A stretch of DNA of 14,504 nt. Source: CAZRUA01 sp964603125. GTDB taxonomy: Bacteria > Bacteroidota > Bacteroidia > B-17B0 > Aurantibacillaceae. A program made the position numbers and the translations under genes. Positions 7,465-14,504 of this stretch are shown in pieces. The notes below the pieces were generated by a model. That model was not told the DNA's origin. It ran no database searches and saw only the letters and a list, made by a program, of their open reading frames with translations. The number at the start of each line of letters is the position of its first letter. Positions within the stretch are counted from its first letter, which is position 1. The stretch is from positions 1 through 14,504 of the forward strand of contig CAZRUA010000088.1 in assembly GCA_964603125.1 (NCBI GenBank), written 5' to 3'.

Positions 7465-10400
7465 TTACTTCCCTATCATAACAAAAGCTCCCCAAAAATA
7501 CGGATCAGGATACTTTGCCATTAAACTAAGTTGGGCTTTTCGTAATGCTTCACGCTTAGTCATTTTACCATAATTATTTATCCATAAGGTATAAAATTCT
7601 GTCATTAATTTTTGTGTAGCATAATCATCTACTACCCACAAACTCATTAAAACATTTTTTGCACCTGCGCTAATAAATGCACTTTGCAAACCATACACAC
7701 CTTGTCCATCAACAATATCGCCTAGTCCAGTTTCGCATGCTGATAAGGTTACCAATTCAGTATTACTTAAATTTAAAATTGAAGCTTCATAAGCAGTTAA
7801 AACACCATCTTCCTTTTTACTTGTAATAGAATCCACATGATAATTACTAGCTCCTGCCAATATTAAACCGCTCCTTAATAAAGCATTATTAGAAGCTATT
7901 TCAGCATTAAAGCCATTTATTTTCTCCGTCTTATAATCGCGCTTAGGTAAAAAGAAACCATGTGTCGCAATATGCAAAACAGTTGGCGAGTTACTTGCCT
8001 TTACCACCTCTTCGGTAGCCTGCGACTTTAAATACAATTTACTTTTCCAATTTTGATTAATAAATATTTGGTTAATGTCTTCTGTCTCCTTTTTTGTACC
8101 AGGCAATTCATCCAAATCGCCAAAAGCACTTCGCGATGCTATTAAATTCTCCGAAACTTTAACTTCTGAATTCTCTTTTGTTTTATATTCAGGGAAACCA
8201 AGCAGCAAAGCACTATTATTCTGTAAACTTACCTTTTCGTTTTTATAAAATAATTCGTTCAGACTTGTGATCTGGTTTATTTCATATTGTTCAATTAAAT
8301 ATTTCGCTGTTTTAGGATTAAATAACGTGTACAAATTAAGTTGTTGATAAACGCCATCAGCACTAAAATATATTTTTGTAACACCTTTCAATTCGCTTTC
8401 TAAGGCTGAAAAATATCTATTATAACTCTTTGTATCCTTGCGTTTAGAATGAATGTTAAATTTATACTCGTTAACAAACAAAGTATCAAAGTAAGCTGTG
8501 CTATCCATAAAAACTAGCTTGGGCTCAGTGTAATTCTTTCCAATTACCAATGCACTATAAACTACTCCATAAAAGTCGGAATTTGACCTAATTATTTCAA
8601 TTGCAATTTCACCTTGATTTAATTTCTCCTTAACACCTTGAAAATCAATTTTCGTTGCAACCATTTCTTTAAAATCGCTCGAACTAATGGCCAATTTCTT
8701 TTCCAAATCAGCCTGCATCTGTTGCTCCGCTTTCAAATCTATGTTGTTTAATTTCAAATCTTCTAAACTAAACTTATACAATTGTTGCAAGTGTTTTTTC
8801 TGATTGATATACTCATTATGTAATCTAACTAAAGCGGTATCTTTACTTTCATTTATCTTTTTAGCAAAATTAGCCGCCCCGCTAAGCAATAAGGATTTTT
8901 CTGTTAATCTCGCTTCTAAGATAGCCTTGCGCAATTCCTTTGTATCTTCTTTTTTATGATAAAAAACATACAAATTTGAAAAAGCAATAAACATTCTAAA
9001 CTTATCTGCAAACGTTTCGTAAAAAGCGGCTCTCTCTTCCTCAGTCATTATCTCAAAATTATCCTGAATTAATTTTCTATAATTCCCCATAATCGACATA
9101 TAACTTAACTTTGCACCTTCCCAATCCGACTTACAGAATTGAGCAAAAGCCTTATTATAAATCATGTCGAGGTAATTAAAATTTTCCTTGCCAAAGTTTT
9201 GTTCAAAAATATTAGCAGCCTTGTCATAGCTATCTATTGCTTGCTGATATTGCTTTTCGTTAATTAAAAGCATCGCCAAACTATTTAATGCGTAAGCATA
9301 CTTATCTGTATTTTTACCTGTAGTTCGCTCCATTAAACGCAAACTTTCATCCAAATACTTTCTTGCCTTTACAAAATCGCCTTTAGTTTGGCTAAGGGAA
9401 CTAAGTATGGAAATACAATTAGCATATCGTGGATGAGACTCTCCTAAAACCTTTTTATAAATTTCTTGACTTTTCAAAAAAATCTTCTCCGCCTCATCAT
9501 ACATTCCCTTCTCGTAATAAAGTAATCCTAAATTTGTATAAGCATTGGCATAACTCTCATTATCCTCTCCAGTCAACACTTTCCGTATTTGAACTGCCAT
9601 TGATGCGTATTCTATTCCCTTATCTAGATTCCTTGTTAATCGATACAAATCACTAATATTATTGTAAGGATTTGAAATTTCAACAGTACCACTGGAATTA
9701 ATACTCTGATATAATTTTATACTTTTAGCAAAAGCTAGTTCAGATTTAGGATAGTTTGATTGTGATTTATATAAGAGTCCTAAATTATTATAAATACTTG
9801 CTTGTGCATCAATATGCGTTTTAAGCAATTCCTCAAGCCTAAGAGCTTCAAGATAATAAGGTTCGGCCTCTTTAAACTTACCTGCTTGACGGTAACATTC
9901 TGCTGTATTATTATAAATTGTTGCAACGTTTCCTGTATCATTTGAATGATACTGAGTTTGTAAATTTAGAATTTGCATAAATACAGGTATTGCCGCCTCA
10001 TAATTACCTGTGCCCTGATAAATGCGTGCCTTGTTATTTAAACAATTGATATAATATTTATCGGTTTCGCCTTTTACAGATTTAAAATAAAAAATTAAAG
10101 CCTCGTTTAAGGGAGACGCTTGTTCATAATCGCCCTTCTCAATCTTCATGTCAACATATCCTTTATACAATATAGTGTAATCCAAACTAGTGGGACCTAG
10201 ATGTTTGGCTAGTCCTGGAAGAGCTCCTAAATAATACTTTTCGGCCAACTCATAAGAACCCACTGTTGATAACACATAAGCAGCGTTGTGCAAATAAAAA
10301 GCGTAATCAAAACTTGTATCACCACTTAACAGATACATACCATTTACAGCTCGTGAATAACACATGTACGAACTATCAAATTGATTCAAATTATAGTAGT

Positions 10401-10617
10401 GATTACCATAAGTGTTATTAATATCTGCTAATAAAACAGGTTCTTTTGCAAGTTCCTTTATATACTTACTTGTGATTTGAGTCGCTACTTCATAAGCTGC
10501 ATCGTATTTTTGAGCTTCTTGATTCTCCTTGTATTTTTGACATAACTCAACATAAGATTGAGCATTGCAAATAAACGTAAAACACAATAAAACAACAATA
10601 AAAAAAATTCTTTTCAT
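7465..10617 (-). CDS. Exported TPR-CHAT (caspase-like) protein
   Basis: This 1050-residue protein starts with a clear signal peptide (hydrophobic residues 4-16, cleavage near CNA-Q at 19/20), so it should be exported to the periplasm or beyond. About ten or eleven TPR units spaced near 42 residues (kinesin light-chain type) fill roughly 35-520, for example TNLGLLYYEKGMYDEAEKIF at 361-380. A helical stretch at about 525-650 follows. The C-terminal CHAT domain (about 665-1050) keeps the caspase/separase-like dyad: His886 in HIATHGFF and Cys961 in LSACETGLGD. The reaction is predicted to be peptide-bond cleavage, and the target is unknown. The ATG at 10617 lies 9 bases after the dacB stop, so the two are probably one transcript. 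TPR-CHAT proteins with signal peptides recur in Bacteroidota, mostly uncharacterised. No CRISPR-associated partner is present. Confidence 0.93.
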   Translation of the reverse strand: MKRIFFIVVLLCFTFICNAQSYVELCQKYKENQEAQKYDAAYEVATQITSKYIKELAKEPVLLADINNTYGNHYYNLNQFDSSYMCYSRAVNGMYLLSGDTSFDYAFYLHNAAYVLSTVGSYELAEKYYLGALPGLAKHLGPTSLDYTILYKGYVDMKIEKGDYEQASPLNEALIFYFKSVKGETDKYYINCLNNKARIYQGTGNYEAAIPVFMQILNLQTQYHSNDTGNVATIYNNTAECYRQAGKFKEAEPYYLEALRLEELLKTHIDAQASIYNNLGLLYKSQSNYPKSELAFAKSIKLYQSINSSGTVEISNPYNNISDLYRLTRNLDKGIEYASMAVQIRKVLTGEDNESYANAYTNLGLLYYEKGMYDEAEKIFLKSQEIYKKVLGESHPRYANCISILSSLSQTKGDFVKARKYLDESLRLMERTTGKNTDKYAYALNSLAMLLINEKQYQQAIDSYDKAANIFEQNFGKENFNYLDMIYNKAFAQFCKSDWEGAKLSYMSIMGNYRKLIQDNFEIMTEEERAAFYETFADKFRMFIAFSNLYVFYHKKEDTKELRKAILEARLTEKSLLLSGAANFAKKINESKDTALVRLHNEYINQKKHLQQLYKFSLEDLKLNNIDLKAEQQMQADLEKKLAISSSDFKEMVATKIDFQGVKEKLNQGEIAIEIIRSNSDFYGVVYSALVIGKNYTEPKLVFMDSTAYFDTLFVNEYKFNIHSKRKDTKSYNRYFSALESELKGVTKIYFSADGVYQQLNLYTLFNPKTAKYLIEQYEINQITSLNELFYKNEKVSLQNNSALLLGFPEYKTKENSEVKVSENLIASRSAFGDLDELPGTKKETEDINQIFINQNWKSKLYLKSQATEEVVKASNSPTVLHIATHGFFLPKRDYKTEKINGFNAEIASNNALLRSGLILAGASNYHVDSITSKKEDGVLTAYEASILNLSNTELVTLSACETGLGDIVDGQGVYGLQSAFISAGAKNVLMSLWVVDDYATQKLMTEFYTLWINNYGKMTKREALRKAQLSLMAKYPDPYFWGAFVMIGK

Positions 10618-10626
10618 TTCTTCAGT

Positions 10627-12084
10627 TTATAAATCAACTAGTAATTCCAAAATACGCTCAATCTTCTTCTTGGCCTCTGTTGGCGTGCAGTTATAATTAT
10701 TAAATAATATTGAAAAACATAACTCTTCACCTTTTTTATTCTTTACATATCCTGCGTAACCTCTAGCCCTGGTTATATATCCGCTTTTTGCACGCAAATT
10801 ATTTTCGGCAAAACTACCTTTGCATAAGCTTGCTAAAGAGCCACTTTTTCCAGCAACAGGTAAACTATTATTAAAAACTTTGTAAGCTGTGCTATCCTTA
10901 AAAATTTTAGATAAAATTGTAGCTTGTTGCATCGGAGTTATTGCATTACTTCTCGATAAACCACTTCCATCATTCATAAACAAACCTTCTGTATCAACTC
11001 CTCTGCCCTTCCAATAATTACTTATTATTTCCGTGCCCGATATCGTATTTCCTCGTCCCGTTTTTTTATAAGCAATTGTTTTTAATAATGTTTCAGCAAA
11101 ATGATTATTACTTTTCATATTAGTATGTTGTATAATCTTTTCTAAACTTACTGATTTATGAATGTACAAAACCTTTCCTTCGTACTTCTTTGTATCATAA
11201 TTCACAATAATATCCTTGCTACTTATATTAACACCATTTTTCACTAATGCTTCGCGAAGCTTATAAGCACATAACCATGCAGGGTCTGGCAAAGCGCCTT
11301 CTACCTCATACCTAGATTGATTGGCAGGAATTGTTCCGCTTATAGTTCTTTCGTATTGATGTGGAGCACCAAATATAAAAGCATTATCATCCTTACCACC
11401 AACAAATACTGTGTTTTTAATTTTCAGATTTGGCACATAAGGCACACATTCAATTATACTTGTGCTGTCTCCAGCACTTGTTCCTGATTTAAAAAATATT
11501 TTAAACTTATTATCATTATAAGAAAGTCCAGAAGCACCAGCTCCAAAGTAATTTCCTATATCACCCCAAATCCAATTAGTTGGCAAATTATCATCAAAGC
11601 AAGAAACATCAGCAATTATGCGGCCTGTAATTTTCTTTATTCCTTTCTCCTTTAAAACCGCCGACCACTTTTCAACCACATCTAAAGTATCTTCCTTCTT
11701 CTTAAAATACTCCGAATTTAGTGTTGGGTCACCACTTCCCTTTATAATCAAATCACCATCAATAATTCCCTTAATCGAGTCGTAATTACCATCCACTATT
11801 AATTTAGTTTCGTATTTATATCCAGCGCCTAATATTGATAAAGCTGCACCAGTTGTTACAATTTTCATTGTACTTGCAGGCGTTAAACTTAAGTTTGCAT
11901 TGTAATCATAAATCAAACTACCTGTTTTGGCGTTTAAAACACATAAACCTAAGGTTGCCGATTTTAAAGCTTTATCGGTTTTATACTCTATAAAAACATC
12001 ATCTATTTTTTGTTTAGCAGTTTGAGCAAATACAAAAAAGGGAATAAAAAAAAGAGAGATTATTATTTTACAAGCTTTATTCAT
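10627..12084 (-). CDS. dacB: D-Ala-D-Ala carboxypeptidase/endopeptidase (PBP4 type)
   Basis: This peptidase S13 enzyme removes the terminal D-Ala of peptidoglycan stem peptides and/or cleaves cross-links in the periplasm. With the start at 12084 it has 485 residues, normal for the family. The signal peptide ends at FVFA-Q (20/21). The three penicillin-binding motifs are intact: STMK with Ser71 and Lys74, SNN at 325-327 inside MKSNNHFAETLL, and KSG at 433-435. DGSGLSR at 372-378 is also typical. An earlier in-frame ATG at 12147 adds 21 residues ahead of the signal peptide. I prefer 12084 because it gives a clean signal sequence and fits a -7-like box at 12102-12109. The TPR-CHAT gene follows after 9 bases. 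Confidence 0.93.
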   Translation of the reverse strand: MNKACKIIISLFFIPFFVFAQTAKQKIDDVFIEYKTDKALKSATLGLCVLNAKTGSLIYDYNANLSLTPASTMKIVTTGAALSILGAGYKYETKLIVDGNYDSIKGIIDGDLIIKGSGDPTLNSEYFKKKEDTLDVVEKWSAVLKEKGIKKITGRIIADVSCFDDNLPTNWIWGDIGNYFGAGASGLSYNDNKFKIFFKSGTSAGDSTSIIECVPYVPNLKIKNTVFVGGKDDNAFIFGAPHQYERTISGTIPANQSRYEVEGALPDPAWLCAYKLREALVKNGVNISSKDIIVNYDTKKYEGKVLYIHKSVSLEKIIQHTNMKSNNHFAETLLKTIAYKKTGRGNTISGTEIISNYWKGRGVDTEGLFMNDGSGLSRSNAITPMQQATILSKIFKDSTAYKVFNNSLPVAGKSGSLASLCKGSFAENNLRAKSGYITRARGYAGYVKNKKGEELCFSILFNNYNCTPTEAKKKIERILELLVDL

Positions 12085-12101
12085 AAAAGGTTTTAGGGTA
12101 A

Positions 12102-12109
12102 TAAAGGTA
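12102..12109 (-). promoter_or_regulatory. Possible -7 box for dacB and the TPR-CHAT gene
   Basis: On the minus strand these bases read TACCTTTA, one mismatch from TAnnTTTG, with a TTTT 19 bases upstream (12129-12132) at about the -33 position. Initiation would fall near 12095, leaving a leader of about 10 bases to the ATG at 12084 and excluding the longer 12147 start. Confidence 0.3.
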
Positions 12110-12171
12110 TGGAAATTATGAGACATCGAAAACATGGATTGTGCCAATTTTTATAAAAAGGTCATAAACAC

Positions 12172-12179
12172 TATATTTG
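12172..12179 (+). promoter_or_regulatory. Probable -7 box for the Tim44-like gene
   Basis: TATATTTG matches the Bacteroidota TAnnTTTG consensus exactly. A T-run at 12148-12152 lies about 20 bases upstream, at the -33 position, though it lacks the G of TTG. Initiation near 12186 would leave a leader of about 20 bases to the TTG start at 12207. The 122-base gap between dacB and this gene holds the two divergent promoters and nothing else I recognise. Confidence 0.45.
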
Positions 12180-12206
12180 CGATAGTAATTATCCTTTCCA
12201 TTAAAT

Positions 12207-12962
12207 TTGAGAACAAACACGAAAAAATATTTATTAACTCTACTAATATTTTGCATAATAATATTATTATCCGGCTATGCCCTAGCAAGAGCTGGAGGTG
12301 GCGGAGGTGGTTCTGGTGGCGGCGGAGGAATGGGCAGCCATAGCCATTCAGGTGGAAGTTCCTACTCTTCTGGTTCGGGCAACTCTAACCTAAGCCCTAT
12401 AATTTTGATTTTAATAATTGTCTCATTGTCTACTTTAATAACAACTATTATACTATTCCTCAAAGTAAAGAAAAGTCAACAAATAATAAATCAAGCTAAA
12501 GCCAAAGACCCTTTCTGGGACCATGATTATATGAAGAAAATTTCTGAAGAGTATTTCCATATCATGCAAAAATGTTGGATGCAAAGAGATTTATCTGAGG
12601 TTAAAAATCATATTTCAAAATCTCTTTATGAGAACTATTCCTATCAATTAAATCACATGAAGGAAATAGGTGAAATAAACATAATTGAGAATATATTTAT
12701 TGAAGATATTAAAATAATCAGTTGTGAGGATTTTCACAATAACGCTAAAGATTCATTTATCGCATATATAAAAGGTACTATTGTAGATTATAAGATATAC
12801 GACAAATCTCAATATATAAAAAACAATCCTTTAAAATCTGCTGAGAATTTCATTGACACTTATCATTTTATACGAAAAGGTAATTCATGGATTCTTAATT
12901 ATATTGATAATGATGTCAGTTTGAATGATCTCATTACATCTAAAAATTACAAAGAAGATTAA
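12207..12962 (+). CDS. Membrane protein with Gly-rich segment and Tim44-like domain
   Basis: This is a 251-residue protein. Order: a signal-like hydrophobic segment (8-22, basic N-terminus, possible cleavage after ALA at 25-27); a Gly/Ser/His-rich low-complexity stretch (29-60); a transmembrane helix (about 63-85) followed by KVKK; and a C-terminal alpha+beta domain (about 105-240). That domain resembles the Tim44-like fold (helix, then strands ending in a WILNYIDND-like edge). The positive-inside rule puts the C-terminal domain in the cytoplasm and the Gly-rich part outside. The start is TTG: a stop at 12186-12188 closes the frame upstream, and the next in-frame ATG (12327) would remove the first hydrophobic segment. 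Mitochondrial Tim44 tethers the import motor, but bacterial homologues have no agreed role. The Tim44 assignment is by pattern only. Confidence 0.75.
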   Translation: MRTNTKKYLLTLLIFCIIILLSGYALARAGGGGGGSGGGGGMGSHSHSGGSSYSSGSGNSNLSPIILILIIVSLSTLITTIILFLKVKKSQQIINQAKAKDPFWDHDYMKKISEEYFHIMQKCWMQRDLSEVKNHISKSLYENYSYQLNHMKEIGEINIIENIFIEDIKIISCEDFHNNAKDSFIAYIKGTIVDYKIYDKSQYIKNNPLKSAENFIDTYHFIRKGNSWILNYIDNDVSLNDLITSKNYKED

Positions 12963-12984
12963 TTGAACCTTTAAAAAACGACAA

Positions 12985-13497
12985 ATGCCTTACCAATCCA
13001 TCCTAGCTTCTAAAGCTCTAAAAGCAAAACAAAAAACTGCCGAATTAAGTTCTTGGTTAAGTCAAAAGCCTGAACAACTGCACGAATTTATTGCCTTTGC
13101 TAAAACTGCTAAAGACCCAATTAAAGCAACTTGCATAGAAACAATTGAGTATGTGAGCAAAACAAATCCACAAATAGTTGATAAAAAATGTTTAGATTTT
13201 GTTACATCTTGCCTTACCGAAAAAGCACCTCGTGTAAAATGGGAAAGTGCCAGAGTTATTGGTAATGCTGCTCATATACATCCAAAACATTTAAATGAAG
13301 CTATAAAAAATCTTTTAGTAAATACTGAAGATGCAGGCACAGTTGTAAGATGGAGCACGGCTTATGCTTTAAGTGAAATTATTAAAATTAAACCTGAAGT
13401 GCACAAAGGTTTAAAACAAGCTTTAGAAAGTGTTTGTGAACGTGAAGAACAAAATAGCATTAAAAAGATTTATTTAGCTGCTTTTAAAAAGTGCTAA
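12985..13497 (+). CDS. Small HEAT-repeat-like protein
   Basis: This 170-residue protein is all-helical and cytoplasmic, with no signal peptide. At least three consecutive helix pairs of HEAT type are visible: around residues 43-75 (DPIKATCIETIEYVSKTNP), 84-115 (APRVKWESARVIGNAAHIHP) and 120-155 (GTVVRWSTAYALSEIIKIKP). HEAT arrays are protein-binding scaffolds, so no reaction is expected. The VKWESARVIG and VRWSTAYALSEI helices resemble each other, as tandem repeats do. The gene lies 22 bases after the Tim44-like gene with no clear promoter of its own, so it may be read from the same transcript. A strong hairpin follows its stop. The partner protein cannot be inferred. Confidence 0.78.
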   Translation: MPYQSILASKALKAKQKTAELSSWLSQKPEQLHEFIAFAKTAKDPIKATCIETIEYVSKTNPQIVDKKCLDFVTSCLTEKAPRVKWESARVIGNAAHIHPKHLNEAIKNLLVNTEDAGTVVRWSTAYALSEIIKIKPEVHKGLKQALESVCEREEQNSIKKIYLAAFKKC

Positions 13498-13518
13498 AAC
13501 GCATTAAATGTAAAATAA

Positions 13519-13547
13519 AAAAGCTCACTCTTTAGGAGTGAGCTTTT
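13519..13547. terminator. Bidirectional intrinsic terminator
   Basis: A perfect 12-base-pair stem, AAAAGCTCACTC (13519-13530) with GAGTGAGCTTTT (13536-13547), closes a TTTAG loop. A run of six A at 13517-13522 gives a U-tract to leftward transcripts, and four T at 13544-13547 serve rightward ones. It lies between the convergent HEAT-repeat and S-adenosylhomocysteinase genes and looks stronger for the latter. Confidence 0.87.
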
Positions 13548-13567
13548 AAACTATAATACTCTATTAA

Positions 13568-14504
13568 TTAGTAACGGTAAGCGTCAGATTTAAACGGACC
13601 TTCAACCTTTACTCCAATATAATCAGCTTGTTCTTGGTTTAATGTATCTAATTCAACACCAATTTTAGCTAAGTGTAAACGAGCAACTTTCTCATCTAAA
13701 TGCTTAGGTAACACATAAACTTTTTTCTCATAAGCAGCTGTGTTAGTCCATAATTCTAATTGAGCTAAAGTTTGGTTTGTAAATGAATTACTCATTACAA
13801 AGCTTGGGTGACCAGTAGCACAACCTAAGTTTACTAAACGTCCTTCAGCTAAAACTAATATTTTTTTACCATTAATTGTGTATTGGTCAACTTGTGGTTT
13901 AATAACATCCTTAGTATTACCATAATGTTTATTTAACCAAGCCATATCAATTTCAGTATCAAAGTGACCAATGTTACAAACAATTGCACCATTTTTCATT
14001 GATTCGAAGTGACGACCAACAACGATATCTTTATTACCAGTTGTAGTTACAATAATATCTGCATTTTTAACTGCATTATCCATTTTTTGAACTGCGTAGC
14101 CATCCATTGCAGCTTGCAATGCACAAATTGGGTCAATTTCAGTTACAATAACACGCACACCTTGAGATGATAATGATTGAGCTGAACCTTTACCAACATC
14201 ACCATAACCAGCAACAACAGCAACCTTACCCGCTAACATTACGTCAGTAGCACGACGGATAGCATCCACTAAAGATTCGCGGCAACCGTATTTATTATCG
14301 AATTTAGATTTAGTAACTGAATCATTAACGTTGATTGCTGGTAACAATAAAGTTCCTTTAGCCATACGCTCATACAAACGGTGAACACCAGTAGTAGTTT
14401 CTTCTGATAAACCGCGGATACCAGCAGCTAACTCAGGGAATTGATCAAACACCATGTTAGTTAAATCTCCACCGTCATCTAAAATCATGTTTAAAGGCTT
14501 ACGC
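13568..14504 (-). CDS. ahcY: S-adenosylhomocysteinase, 5' part outside window
   Basis: This cytoplasmic NAD-dependent enzyme hydrolyses S-adenosylhomocysteine to adenosine and homocysteine, clearing the inhibitor left by methyltransferases. About 311 C-terminal codons are visible. The reading frame continues through the window edge as RKPLN before MILDDGGDLT, so the Met at 14488 is internal. The full enzyme usually has about 430-470 residues. Counting from Met at 14488: NVNDSVTKSKFDNKYG (53-68) carries the substrate-site Lys and Asp, GYGDVGKG (94-101) is the Rossmann NAD loop, and SDAYRY ends the protein with the conserved C-terminal NAD-binding tail. The visible part shows no frameshift or loss of key residues. 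The promoter and start lie beyond the right end. Confidence 0.97.
   Translation of the reverse strand, partial: RKPLNMILDDGGDLTNMVFDQFPELAAGIRGLSEETTTGVHRLYERMAKGTLLLPAINVNDSVTKSKFDNKYGCRESLVDAIRRATDVMLAGKVAVVAGYGDVGKGSAQSLSSQGVRVIVTEIDPICALQAAMDGYAVQKMDNAVKNADIIVTTTGNKDIVVGRHFESMKNGAIVCNIGHFDTEIDMAWLNKHYGNTKDVIKPQVDQYTINGKKILVLAEGRLVNLGCATGHPSFVMSNSFTNQTLAQLELWTNTAAYEKKVYVLPKHLDEKVARLHLAKIGVELDTLNQEQADYIGVKVEGPFKSDAYRY

Noticed and set aside
7465..10617. CRISPR-associated TPR-CHAT effector (Csx29/Craspase-like) or bacterial gasdermin system
   Set aside because: The protein has a signal peptide, there is no repeat array or cas gene, and no small membrane-pore gene lies beside it.
10627..12147. 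Longer DacB start at 12147
   Set aside because: It adds 21 residues ahead of a normal signal peptide and would start upstream of the best -7-like box; 12084 fits better.
12134..12343. 69-codon open frame overlapping the Tim44-like gene
   Set aside because: It overlaps the signal-peptide and Gly-rich coding region in another frame. Its C-terminal Trp/Arg-rich product is just the GGTGGCGGA-type tract read out of frame.

Overview
The window is a gene-dense, AT-rich stretch of an ordinary bacterial chromosome, almost certainly from the Bacteroidota. This rests on three observations. Several genes lack a Shine-Dalgarno sequence and have boxes resembling the Bacteroidota -7 element TAnnTTTG upstream. 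Three of four predicted signal peptides end in Ala followed by Gln. The gene families themselves fit: a TIGR02757/DUF2400 protein, an exported TPR-CHAT protein, and a CBS protein next to nadK. I see no IS element, prophage, CRISPR array, tRNA or rRNA. No gene-free stretch exceeds about 125 bases. The species cannot be named from the sequence alone.

Layout from left to right. Positions 70-3040 (+) hold a CBS/ACT-like protein, a single-POTRA Omp85/D15 outer-membrane barrel protein and NAD kinase, packed like an operon. radC (3037-3741, -) converges on nadK, and the two stop codons overlap. An MFS exporter (from 3760, +) is divergent from radC and is followed after 4 bases by the DUF2400 protein (GTG start). 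An ArsC/Spx-like thioredoxin-fold protein (5840-6190, -) converges on that pair. It is divergent from a PLP trans-sulfuration enzyme (6252-7406, +). A hairpin with A and T tracts on either side then separates this enzyme from a convergent two-gene unit on the minus strand. That unit is a PBP4-type D-Ala-D-Ala carboxypeptidase (dacB, start 12084) followed after 9 bases by a 1050-residue exported TPR-CHAT protein. Divergent from dacB are a membrane protein with a Gly-rich exported segment and a Tim44-like domain (12207-12962, +) and a small HEAT-repeat protein (12985-13497, +). A second two-way hairpin follows, then the 3' part of S-adenosylhomocysteinase (-), cut by the window edge.

Functionally the region is mainly housekeeping: NADP supply, DNA repair-related proteins, sulfur amino acids and the methyl cycle, and envelope assembly. 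The least explained parts are the pairing of a secreted caspase-like CHAT protein with a peptidoglycan peptidase, the DUF2400 protein whose motifs resemble HhH-GPD DNA glycosylases, and the Tim44-like membrane protein. I found no convincing new defence or mobile system.
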